A stretch of 64,000 nucleotides of DNA, from the NCBI RefSeq assembly GCF_007859735.1, contig NZ_SIHI01000002.1:62001-126000 (forward strand). Reading direction: 5' to 3'. The DNA is from Thalassoglobus neptunius. Lineage in GTDB: Bacteria; Planctomycetota; Planctomycetia; Planctomycetales; Planctomycetaceae. How positions within the stretch are numbered: the first letter of the stretch is position 1; the number at the start of each line of letters is the position of its first letter. The notes under the pieces were generated by a model. The model did no database searches and was not told the origin of the DNA. It saw only the letters and a list, made by a program, of their open reading frames with translations. Below are positions 39,383 through 47,219 of this stretch, piece after piece. The position numbers and the translations under genes are program-made.

Positions 39383-40303
39383 ATGCAAGGACAAACCCCG
39401 ATCTGCTATCTCGACGGAGAAGTCATTCCGTTCGAAGATGCCAAGCTTCCCATCTATGACTTGGGAGTCATGCAGGGAGCGACGATCACCGAACGCCTGC
39501 GGACTGTCCGGCACGTCCCCTATCTCGTCTCGGAACACCTTCTCCGAATGCAGGAGTCGCTGCGGCTCGCAGAATTTCCCATTTCCGAAACCCTTTCTTC
39601 CCTTAGCGATGTCATTCACCACATCGCCGAAACGAATACAGGCTTCATTCCGAAAGAGTCCGATTTAACGATTGTCGTCTTTGTGACTGCCGGTCAGGCC
39701 ATGGGAGATGCAAACGGGATCATTGCGGAAACCCATCCGACCGTTTGCGTTTACTCGGCGCCTCTCCCACTCCAAAAGTGGTCGCGTTGGCATCGCGATG
39801 GTGTTCACTTAGTGATTCCTGAGCGTCGGCAGATTCCGGTCGAATGTCTTGATCCTCGCATTAAGATGCGAAGCCGCCTGCACTGGATGCTCGCCGATCA
39901 GGCAGCACGAAAAGTCGATCCGCACGCGATGGCATTGCTCCTCAATCTCGACGGACATTTGACCGAGACCAGCAGCGGGAATCTGTTTATCGTGCGGGAC
40001 AATCAGCTGAAAAGTCCTCCCAGAGAAAAGACGCTGAATGGCATCAGTCAGCATGTAGTCGTTGAGCTTTGCGACCGCCTGGGATTGAAGTTCTCATTCG
40101 AAGAACTCAGCCCGTCTGACTTAATGAACGTCGAAGAGGCCTTTCTAACCTCGTCAACGTATTGCCTCGTCCCGGTCCGGGCTGTCAATTCGCAGCACTG
40201 TTTTTCATCGACTCCGGGACCAGTGACTCGAAGACTTCAAGAGGAATGGAGCCAACAAATTGGGCTCGATTTCGTTTCACAGTGCACTTCGACCGATGAA
40301 TGA
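39383..40303 (+). CDS. Class IV aminotransferase (BCAT / D-amino acid / ADC lyase type)
   Basis: Fold type IV PLP enzyme. YLDGEVIPFEDAKLPIYDLG opens the small domain and GATITERLRTV follows the active-site loop. The PLP Lys lies in DPRIKMRSRLHWMLADQAAR. The phosphate/substrate loops are LTETSSGNLFIVRDN and REKTLNGISQHVVVELC, then VEEAFLTSSTYCLVPVRAV. 306 residues is normal. Branched-chain aminotransferase, D-alanine aminotransferase and aminodeoxychorismate lyase cannot be separated from these motifs. A single gene 79 bp before the divergent sigma factor's stop. Confidence 0.9.
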   Translation: MQGQTPICYLDGEVIPFEDAKLPIYDLGVMQGATITERLRTVRHVPYLVSEHLLRMQESLRLAEFPISETLSSLSDVIHHIAETNTGFIPKESDLTIVVFVTAGQAMGDANGIIAETHPTVCVYSAPLPLQKWSRWHRDGVHLVIPERRQIPVECLDPRIKMRSRLHWMLADQAARKVDPHAMALLLNLDGHLTETSSGNLFIVRDNQLKSPPREKTLNGISQHVVVELCDRLGLKFSFEELSPSDLMNVEEAFLTSSTYCLVPVRAVNSQHCFSSTPGPVTRRLQEEWSQQIGLDFVSQCTSTDE

Positions 40304-40372
40304 CAGCAACAATCGGGAAAGCAGAAAGTCACAGACCGTGGCTTTGTCTAAATTCCGCGAGCGGACTCTTTC

Positions 40373-40951
40373 TCAGGAGTCGCTGGCCACTTTGAGCTGT
40401 TTCATCCGTTCGCGCGCCCGATGAAGTGTCGGCCCAACGGAGTTCTCGGGGATTCCCAGCTCGTTGCTGATTTCGCGGTACGTTTTCCCGTCGATGTGGT
40501 AGAGCCTGACAATCCTCGCTTCCGAAGATGGGAGCTGAGAGATCAAAACGCGGACTTCTTCGGAATCCGAAAGTCGCTGGACATGATCCGCTCCACCCTG
40601 ATCGAGAGAAGACTGATGAGCATTCACATGGCCCATTGCTTCCAGCTGTTTCCGTTTCACCAGCGAATTGACGACGATTCGTCGAGCGACGACGACGAGA
40701 TACGATGCCAGCGAGGATTTTCCGCGAAAGTGTCGCAGAACAGCGAATTCGTTTTTGAGGAGCGTCAGAAAGATTTCAGAGCACAAATCGTCGATGTCAT
40801 CTTGAGACAACCGAACACTTCTGGCGTGTGCGGTATTCGAGATGACATGCACGAACGTTCCCAGAAAACGATCAACAAATTCCTCCCACGCACCCGCTTC
40901 CCGTTCGAGACACCGAGTCAGGATCTGACGATCTGTTTCAATGAAAGGCAC
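40373..40951 (-). CDS. ECF-type RNA polymerase sigma factor
   Basis: Sigma-70 family extracytoplasmic-function regulator. Region 2 spans roughly residues 20-95 (DIDDLCSEIFLTLLKNEFAV, FRGKSSLASYLVVVARRIVV) and region 4 spans 135-190 (LPSSEARIVRLYHIDGKTYR, EISNELGIPENSVGPTLHRA). The linker is short, with no C-terminal extension. No anti-sigma gene is adjacent. The start is GTG at 40951. It is divergent from the retron, with its 5' end 174 bp from the retron -35 box. Target promoters are unknown. Confidence 0.9.
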   Translation of the reverse strand: MPFIETDRQILTRCLEREAGAWEEFVDRFLGTFVHVISNTAHARSVRLSQDDIDDLCSEIFLTLLKNEFAVLRHFRGKSSLASYLVVVARRIVVNSLVKRKQLEAMGHVNAHQSSLDQGGADHVQRLSDSEEVRVLISQLPSSEARIVRLYHIDGKTYREISNELGIPENSVGPTLHRARERMKQLKVASDS

Positions 40952-41124
40952 CTGTTTGATCCCAGTTGGGGAAAATAGTTGGCTCCGTCTGCCCCGCAGA
41001 ATCCCTTATCGACCATTCTACGCGTCGACCTGAAAAACGACAACAGCGACATTTTGTCCACTACGATCATCAAGGTGAGTCGGAAAACTTCCCGTATCTA
41101 TATTCGTCCACGTTGACTCCGGTG

Positions 41125-41154
41125 TTGACGCACTCTAACTCGTCTCACCATAAT
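41125..41154 (+). promoter_or_regulatory. Predicted promoter of the retron RNA
   Basis: TTGACG (41125-41130) and CATAAT (41149-41154) are spaced by 18 bp. A start about 7 nt after the -10 box would fall near 41161, just before the a1 arm of the retron RNA at 41167. The placement supports both calls. Confidence 0.6.
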
Positions 41155-41160
41155 CCCAAA

Positions 41161-41328
41161 CAACTTAGATGGTCTGATGGTCGCACAAGCCTTGTCCGTT
41201 GGACACTGCGGGGTTACCCCGCGGGAGAAGTGTTGTTCCCGATTCGATGGATGAAGGTTCTCAACGCCAAGCAAGTTTGCGTTCAGAACCTTCGCCACAG
41301 GATGCGTTGTGCGGCCAACAGACCATCT
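41161..41328 (+). ncRNA. Retron msr-msd noncoding RNA
   Basis: Template and primer RNA for a retron reverse transcriptase. Arm a1 (41167-41188, beginning AGATGGTCTG) pairs with a2 (41307-41328, ending CAGACCATCT): 22 positions with 20 Watson-Crick pairs, one G-U and one mismatch. The base right after a1 is G41189 in an AGC context, where retrons place the branching guanosine. The msr then has three hairpins: TGTCC-GTT-GGACA (41193-41205), GCGGGG-TTA-CCCCGC (41208-41222) and GGGA...TCCC (41223-41240). The msd carries a 15-position stem, 41253-41267 with 41279-41293, one mismatch and an 11 nt loop. The RT gene starts 90 bp downstream. Confidence 0.85.
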
Positions 41329-41418
41329 TTCTTCTCCAGAGAACCTGATCGTTTCGATACGTCTTCGAAGGATCACTCACAGAATCCGAATCGGCCGCAC
41401 GCAGGATTGAATTGAAGC

Positions 41419-42798
41419 ATGGGATGGTTCGATTTCCTCCGGAAAATCTTCGGGTTCGGTCGCGCGGAATCCAGTCAAGGCTCACAAACCGTTGCTGACG
41501 CGCCACTTGCCGAAGCCCCGGTTACCGAGTCTTCCGCCGCTGAGTCTCCGTCTTCAGATGTTTCGGATTCAGAAGTTTCGGAGCCGGCCGAGAAACGGAA
41601 GGCGGAACCGCGCCCCAACAGTACGGTTCCTCGACCGGACGTCCACCTGCGGCCATTGGACTATGTTCCAAGTACCGTTCCGATACCTCCCGATCGCGAG
41701 ATTGTTTCCGAGAAGCCCTATCGTTTCGCGGTTCCTGCCCCCAGAACGGGTGAATTTCTTGACTTAAGCCGTGACAGTGACGAGCGCTGGCTTGAGTACT
41801 ATGGACTCCCGCGTCTCAAAACACCGGACGATCTCGCCGACTGGCTCGGCGTGACGACTGGCACCCTCGCATGGCTGACACACCGTTTTCGCGAAGGGCA
41901 TCGTCCCTCTGATGAACGTGACAGCCACTACCATTACCGTTGGATCGCCAAGCGTTCCGAAGGGTGGAGACTCATTGAAGCTCCCAAGTCGAAACTCAAA
42001 GACGTCCAGACAAAGATTCTTCGCGGCATTCTCGACTCCGTGCCCGCCCACTCCGCCGCACATGGTTTTGTGCCGGGACGGTCAATTGTTTCAAATGCCA
42101 CTCCGCATTCCGGAAGCAAATTCATCCTCAAAATGGATCTTGAGGACTTCTACCCAACCGTCAGATACTCACGAGTCGTCGCAATTTACCGAAGCCTCGG
42201 GTTCAGTCGGGAAGTGAGTCTCTGGCTGGCACGCCTGAGCGTCTCGGCGCTTCCGTGGAGTCTCAAATCGCCCGTTTCCGCTCATGAATACGTGGTTTAC
42301 ACCGCTCATCATTTGCCGCAAGGGGCTCCGACTTCACCCGCACTCGCGAATCTTTCGGCATATGGCCTCGACATTCGACTCGCTGGAATGGCGAACGCTT
42401 ACCGGATTCGATACACGCGGTACGCAGACGACCTGACATTTTCCGGCCCTGGCCTTTCAATCCCCGCGTTGAACGAATTCATTCCGCTGGCAAAGAAGAT
42501 CATCCGTGAAGAGCGATTCACGATGAATCGCCGCAAGCTGAAAGTGATCCGTAATTCTCAACGCCAAATCGTGACAGGAGTCGTCGTCAACGAGAAGACG
42601 AATGTCTCCCGGAAAGAGTTCGATCAACTCAAAGCGATTTTGTACAATTGCATCAAGCACGGACCACAATCGCAGAACCGAGCAGAGATCGCGAACTTCG
42701 CAGAACATTTGCGAGGCCGGATTGCACACATTTCCCAGTTAAACCCGCGGCGGGGAGCGAAATTAATGCGAATGTACAGCCAAATCGGCTGGACATAA
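41419..42798 (+). CDS. Retron reverse transcriptase with N-terminal extension
   Basis: RNA-directed DNA polymerase that makes msDNA from the RNA just upstream. Retron hallmarks: HGFVPGRS (215-222), NAxxH as NATPH (226-230), first catalytic Asp in LKMDLEDFYP (236-245), LPQGAPTSP (299-307), the catalytic YADD (335-338) and VTG (385-387). The C-terminal thumb segment (QLNPRRGAKLMRMYSQIGW) completes the fold. The N-terminal 110 residues are an Ala/Ser/Pro/Glu-rich, probably unstructured tail after a short hydrophobic helix (MGWFDFLRKIFGFG). At 459 residues it resembles the long myxobacterial retron RTs more than the 320-residue enterobacterial ones. No effector domain is fused. The ribosome binding site is weak. 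Confidence 0.95.
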   Translation: MGWFDFLRKIFGFGRAESSQGSQTVADAPLAEAPVTESSAAESPSSDVSDSEVSEPAEKRKAEPRPNSTVPRPDVHLRPLDYVPSTVPIPPDREIVSEKPYRFAVPAPRTGEFLDLSRDSDERWLEYYGLPRLKTPDDLADWLGVTTGTLAWLTHRFREGHRPSDERDSHYHYRWIAKRSEGWRLIEAPKSKLKDVQTKILRGILDSVPAHSAAHGFVPGRSIVSNATPHSGSKFILKMDLEDFYPTVRYSRVVAIYRSLGFSREVSLWLARLSVSALPWSLKSPVSAHEYVVYTAHHLPQGAPTSPALANLSAYGLDIRLAGMANAYRIRYTRYADDLTFSGPGLSIPALNEFIPLAKKIIREERFTMNRRKLKVIRNSQRQIVTGVVVNEKTNVSRKEFDQLKAILYNCIKHGPQSQNRAEIANFAEHLRGRIAHISQLNPRRGAKLMRMYSQIGWT

Positions 42799-42971
42799 GG
42801 ATTGGCTGACCGGGGTCTGTGTGAACGACTTGTAACAGAATCACGACAGCCTTTTTTCGGCCTCAGCGACTGCAATCGCGATCAAGATTGTGGAGACGAG
42901 ACGTCGGTCGCAGCGTGATTGAATGGTTCGTCGTTCGGGCCAGATGATCGGAAAGGACTCGCGGTCACAGC

Positions 42972-43844
42972 ATGTCTGTCAGTGATAACCCCTTCGAAAC
43001 TCCGTCGCCACGGGGCGTTCGACTCGTGCAAGCAACGTTGCGAGTGACGTTGGCCCTGCAATGCTGGGGGTACGCTGCCCAAAGAATTCATCATCACGCG
43101 GATTATGTTCTGACTGACCTCCTCGCTCAGGCTAAAGACTGGGATGTCGATCGTGTTCAACAGGTCAACGACATCACAGCTTACGTTCTCATCGTCAGCG
43201 GGTTGCTGATTCTCATTCGACCGATCTGGCTGATCCTCCTTCCCCTCGCTGGGTGGCAAATCGGAATGGCCGTCGCTGCCGTTGTCATGGGAAGCAGCGC
43301 TGTTTCGGCTCTCGAACCCGCCAGCCAGGCTGTTCGGTATACATTGCCGACTGCGCTGTTACTTGTGGACTTCTGGCCTCCGAAAGTCAAACCGGGACTG
43401 GCGGTCTGCCTGTCGTCGATCGGTTTACTCCGCTTCGCGATTGCAGCGACTTTCATCGGACAGGGACTTCTCGCTCTGTACGAATTCCAGCGGGGCGGAA
43501 ACCTTGTCGAACTGATCACCCTGACGTCTCAGAACTTCTTAGGCAGAGACCTTTCGAGTGATCAGGCCCAGAACTTGTTGGCGATCGTTGGAGCAGTCGA
43601 TGTCGCGATTGCTGTTGCGCTGTTGAGTTCGAGGAATCGACTTGTGGCTCTGTGGGCTGCCCTCTGGGGCTTGGCGACAGCATTCAGCTATACTATTGCA
43701 TTCGGGATCGACGGGTATCCCTCGACACTTGTTCGAGCGGCGGATGTCGGCGCTGTTCTGACTGTTCTCATCTTCTGGATTGTGGCAGTCGAAGAACAAC
43801 CTGCGAGGATTCTTCCCGAGGTCGAAGACGAAGACCTTTCGTGA
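42972..43844 (+). CDS. Polytopic membrane protein, unassigned
   Basis: About eight hydrophobic segments in 290 residues (for example YVLIVSGLLILIRPIWLILL, LLRFAIAATFIGQGLLALYE, LLAIVGAVDVAIAVALLSS). The arrangement resembles DoxX-like or terminal-quinol-oxidase-subunit families, but no motif settles it. The C-terminal tail is acidic. It starts 173 bp after the retron RT stop on the same strand, so a link to the retron is possible but not supported by overlap. Ordinary base and codon use compared with neighbours. Confidence 0.75.
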   Translation: MSVSDNPFETPSPRGVRLVQATLRVTLALQCWGYAAQRIHHHADYVLTDLLAQAKDWDVDRVQQVNDITAYVLIVSGLLILIRPIWLILLPLAGWQIGMAVAAVVMGSSAVSALEPASQAVRYTLPTALLLVDFWPPKVKPGLAVCLSSIGLLRFAIAATFIGQGLLALYEFQRGGNLVELITLTSQNFLGRDLSSDQAQNLLAIVGAVDVAIAVALLSSRNRLVALWAALWGLATAFSYTIAFGIDGYPSTLVRAADVGAVLTVLIFWIVAVEEQPARILPEVEDEDLS

Positions 43845-43975
43845 CGAGGAATTCCGTCTAGTTGCGGATGCTCTGCCTCGCCGAACTGTTGGATTGAACT
43901 GACGCCTCAACTATGCTGAAGGGATCGTTGATGCATCAATTACCCTCCAACTCTCCCTATTCCTAGGAACTGCAC

Positions 43976-45328
43976 ATGCCAGTACCTCGCTTCCTTGCTT
44001 TATTGTCCCTTCTCCTCTTCGCGTTCCCTGTTCAAACATGGTCCGCCCCGCCGAATGTCGTTCTGCTGATTTCTGACGATCAGGCGTGGGGAGACTATGG
44101 CTTCATGGGCCATGAAGCCATTCAAACACCGAATTTGGACAAACTGGCCGAAGAGTCATTGACGTTTACTCGCGGCTATGTGCCTGACAGCTTGTGCCGA
44201 CCGTCGCTGGTAACAATCGTGACTGGACGTTACCCGCACCAGCACGGAATCGTCGGGAACGATCCTCCTCCCCCGTCGGATCTGGTTGGCAAGCCAAAGC
44301 GAACAATCACTTCGGATCCTCGCTATTTGCCGATTCGCAATCAGTACATCGAACATATTGACGACGAAACCACACTCGCGGATTACCTTCACGAAAACCT
44401 TGGCTACACATCTCACCAGTCCGGAAAATGGTGGGAAGGTCACTTCTCGCGAGGCGGATTCACACAGGGGATGACCCACGGAGACCGGACCAAAGGGGGA
44501 CGTCATGGCGACCTCGGCCTGAAGATTGGCCGCGACGGCATGGAGCCTGTTCTGAATTACATCGACGAATCCGTCGAAAACGACTCTCCATTCTTTGTCT
44601 ATTACGCTCCGTTCCTGCCGCACACTCCACACAATCCGCCGAAGCGACTTCTTGACAAGTACAAGGACAAAACGCCTCATCTTCCAGTCGCCAAGTATTG
44701 GGCGATGTGTGAATGGTTCGACGAAACATGCGGCGAACTCCTGAATCACCTCGAAGAGAAAAACGTCGCTGACAACACGATTGTGCTTTACGTCACCGAC
44801 AACGGCTGGATCAACCAAACCGAACGAAGCGCTTACGCTCCTCGCTCAAAACGGTCACAGTACGAAGGCGGAGTCCGAACACCGATCATGGTTCGCTGGA
44901 ATGGCAAAGTCACTCCGAAGATGGACACCACTCACCTCGCCAGCTCGATCGATCTCGTTCCGACTGTTCTCGCAGCTGTGGGAATCGATGTTCCTGAGTC
45001 ATTCGACGGGATCAACCTGCTTGACGAAAAGGCCGTTGAAGCACGTGACGTGATCTTCGGAGAGATCTTCGAACATGACATTCGCGACATGACAGACCCG
45101 GTCGCCAGCCTTCGTTATCGATGGATTATCGAAGGGGACTGGAAGCTGATCGTCCCACACAAGCCGGTCGAAGAAGACGGGAAGACCGAACTTTTCAACC
45201 TCGCTGATGACCCACACGAAGAGCACAATCTGGCCAAAGACAATCCCGAACTGGTCAAGCGTCTTCGCCGCCGCATCAATCGCTGGTGGAAAGTGAATTC
45301 GCGGGCTGCGGCAACTCAGGGATCGTAA
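43976..45328 (+). CDS. Secreted sulfatase (S1 family) with variant active-site motif
   Basis: Alkaline-phosphatase-superfamily sulfatase. A signal peptide (FLALLSLLLFAFPVQTWSAP) leads to PPNVVLLISDDQAWGDYGF with the paired metal Asps. The modification motif reads LCRPSLVTIVTGRYPHQHG: Cys is kept but the fifth-position Arg of CxPxR is Leu. The later NGWINQTERSAYAPRSKRSQ and GGVRTPIMVRWNG segments supply metal and substrate residues. AGGAA sits upstream of the ATG. The last 53 bp overlap the 3' end of the convergent synthase gene. Removing sulfate from algal polysaccharide is the usual planctomycete role; the substrate is unknown. Confidence 0.92.
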   Translation: MPVPRFLALLSLLLFAFPVQTWSAPPNVVLLISDDQAWGDYGFMGHEAIQTPNLDKLAEESLTFTRGYVPDSLCRPSLVTIVTGRYPHQHGIVGNDPPPPSDLVGKPKRTITSDPRYLPIRNQYIEHIDDETTLADYLHENLGYTSHQSGKWWEGHFSRGGFTQGMTHGDRTKGGRHGDLGLKIGRDGMEPVLNYIDESVENDSPFFVYYAPFLPHTPHNPPKRLLDKYKDKTPHLPVAKYWAMCEWFDETCGELLNHLEEKNVADNTIVLYVTDNGWINQTERSAYAPRSKRSQYEGGVRTPIMVRWNGKVTPKMDTTHLASSIDLVPTVLAAVGIDVPESFDGINLLDEKAVEARDVIFGEIFEHDIRDMTDPVASLRYRWIIEGDWKLIVPHKPVEEDGKTELFNLADDPHEEHNLAKDNPELVKRLRRRINRWWKVNSRAAATQGS

Positions 45329-46229
45329 ACTTCACCGGCAGGCTGAGAAGAGATCGCATCGCAACCGACCATTTTTTCCAACGGCTCAACCGAACTCGTC
45401 CGGAGAAAACGTCGTAGTTGCGGTGTTCGATCTCGTGCAGCAACTCGCTGTAGGTCCCGAAGAATCCCCGCAGAATCCGTCGACCGTCCGGGGAAACACA
45501 TTCCAGAAGCGGGAGCGCCTTGCGGTAATAGCTCCACGCTCGCTCGACTTCGAATTCCATCAGTTGCTTAAAAGATGGACTCTGCCGCTGGTCGGCCAAA
45601 TCGTCGGGGGAATAGTTGAACTGCTCCAGGTCTTCCAGCGGAAGATAGAGGCGTCCGCGTTCCGAGTCTTCGGAAAGATCTCGAAGAATATTGGTGAGCT
45701 GAAACGCCGTCCCGCAGTCGATGGCGAACTGTTCGGCATCTTGACCGGAGTATCCCCAGATTCCGATACAACACAGCCCGACCGCCCCAGCGACCTGATA
45801 GCAATAGTGTTCCAGTTGGTCGAACGTCTGAAAACGTCGCGGAACAAGATCAGACTCGACTCCGTCAATGACATCGAGAAACCGCTCAAGAGGAATCTCT
45901 TTTCGGGCTGCGACATCTCTGAGAGCGAGAAGAATGGGTTCACTCGAAGTGCCAGTGTCGAAGGCCTCGTGAACCTGTGTCCTCCATTCCAGCAACTTCT
46001 GTCGGCGGAGACTTAACTCAAGATCTTCGTCGTCACCGATGTTGTCGGTGACGCGCATGAATGAGTAAAGCACGCACATCTCTCGAAACATTGGTCGCGG
46101 CAATGAGAGAAACGCGCAGTAGAAATTGCTTCCGCTGTTGCGGGCCAGACGTTCACAGTGCCGATAGGCTGTTTCAAGTTGTGTCGATGTCAAACTGAAT
46201 AGCAATTCTTTACGGTGAGCGGGATTCAC
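45276..46229 (-). CDS. Squalene/phytoene synthase family prenyltransferase (HpnD/HpnC-like)
   Basis: Trans-isoprenyl head-to-head condensing enzyme. The first Asp-rich motif is DNIGDDED (about residues 62-69) and the second is NILRDLSEDSERGRLYLP, with the conserved YCYQVAGAVGLCCIGIWGY between. These fit presqualene/squalene synthases of the hopanoid type more than phytoene synthase, but the call stays at family level. A GTG start overlaps the TGA of the upstream esterase gene by 4 bp. The 3' end overlaps the convergent sulfatase. 317 residues is a usual length. Confidence 0.87.
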   Translation of the reverse strand: MNPAHRKELLFSLTSTQLETAYRHCERLARNSGSNFYCAFLSLPRPMFREMCVLYSFMRVTDNIGDDEDLELSLRRQKLLEWRTQVHEAFDTGTSSEPILLALRDVAARKEIPLERFLDVIDGVESDLVPRRFQTFDQLEHYCYQVAGAVGLCCIGIWGYSGQDAEQFAIDCGTAFQLTNILRDLSEDSERGRLYLPLEDLEQFNYSPDDLADQRQSPSFKQLMEFEVERAWSYYRKALPLLECVSPDGRRILRGFFGTYSELLHEIEHRNYDVFSGRVRLSRWKKWSVAMRSLLSLPVKFTIPELPQPANSLSTSD

Positions 46230-47080
46230 TCCGCTTCAATGAAGCCGAGAGACGTGAGGAACTCGTCCATCCCTGCGACCGTCTTCTCATAGTTTTCATC
46301 GTTTCCGCGTCCGAGATTGAAGAATCCGTGCGGTTCCCCTTCGAAGAGCATCAGCTCACTCCGACTTCCAACATCCTGCATGGCTTTCTGAAACGCTTTC
46401 GCAGTCGAAACAGGAATCAGCTTGTCTTTGGTCCCGAGAAAAACAATCGCTGGCGGCATGCCTGTTCGGATGTTGTGCAGAGGCGAAATCTCGAGATAGC
46501 GGTCTTTGACGCGTTCGTATCCGTAACCGTCCGGGCCGTTGTCGTAAACGGGATTGAACAGAACCAGTGCGTTGGGAACGCAGCTGACCGATGTCTCTTC
46601 GCCGGGCTCATTCAGTTCCGGAACAGTGGCCACAGCCGCAGCGACATGCCCCCCGGCAGACCCGCCACCAGCGGCGATTCGGTCGGGATCAATGTTCAAT
46701 TCTTCAGCGTGTGACCGCACCCATCGCATCGCCGATTTCCCGTCTTGGACACAATGAAAGGGTGTCGTTTGATTTCGACTCTTCACTCGGTAATCCGCTG
46801 CCATGGCGACCACTCCCTGATCAGCCAGATGACGGCATTGTGAATAAAACTGTGATGGAGAACCGCCATTCCATCCCCCGCCAAAGAAGAAGACGATGGC
46901 AGGCCGCGGTTCATCTGATGGAGCAGGTTCAAAAATATGAAGTGACAACTCAACATCATCGATCGTCTTGTAAACCTGTTGGCGGTCAGGCTCCGGCTTC
47001 TGAACCGTCTCCGATTCCTGAGCCCAAATGACACTATTGAGAGTCATGACGATCGCGAGAAGTGAGAGTCGATGCTTCAT
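46226..47080 (-). CDS. Secreted esterase/lipase of the BD-FAE/alpha-beta hydrolase type
   Basis: Alpha/beta hydrolase with a signal peptide (MKHRLSLLAIVMTLNSVIWAQ). The oxyanion motif is FFFGGGWNGGS, the nucleophile elbow GGSAGGHVAAAVA (G-x-S-x-G), and the C-terminal His lies in GEPHGFFNLG with an Asp in LGTKDKLIPV. These match carboxylesterases that act on acetylated polysaccharides. The ATG at 47080 gives the signal peptide; the frame is open to 47248 but overlaps the permease gene. Its stop overlaps the start of the next gene, suggesting coupling. Confidence 0.9.
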   Translation of the reverse strand: MKHRLSLLAIVMTLNSVIWAQESETVQKPEPDRQQVYKTIDDVELSLHIFEPAPSDEPRPAIVFFFGGGWNGGSPSQFYSQCRHLADQGVVAMAADYRVKSRNQTTPFHCVQDGKSAMRWVRSHAEELNIDPDRIAAGGGSAGGHVAAAVATVPELNEPGEETSVSCVPNALVLFNPVYDNGPDGYGYERVKDRYLEISPLHNIRTGMPPAIVFLGTKDKLIPVSTAKAFQKAMQDVGSRSELMLFEGEPHGFFNLGRGNDENYEKTVAGMDEFLTSLGFIEAE

Positions 47081-47219
47081 GATTGATGCCGCTCGAATTT
47101 GCAGTTTTCTCAAAGAACAAAATGGGATCATATGTCCCCGGAGCAACCCTTGGAAGGCAATCGACGATCTGCCGCCACAGATGTCGCATTCATTCCAATT
47201 CAGGTCGCTCCGATCCTTG

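Noticed and set aside
40966-41415. 149-codon frame across the retron RNA region
   Set aside because: It crosses the promoter, the a1/a2 stem and the msd. The RNA structure explains this region better, and the peptide has no family features.
42972-43844. Membrane protein as the retron effector
   Set aside because: It lies 173 bp downstream of the RT with no overlap and no toxin motif; its size and fold look like an ordinary membrane protein. Kept only as a possibility.
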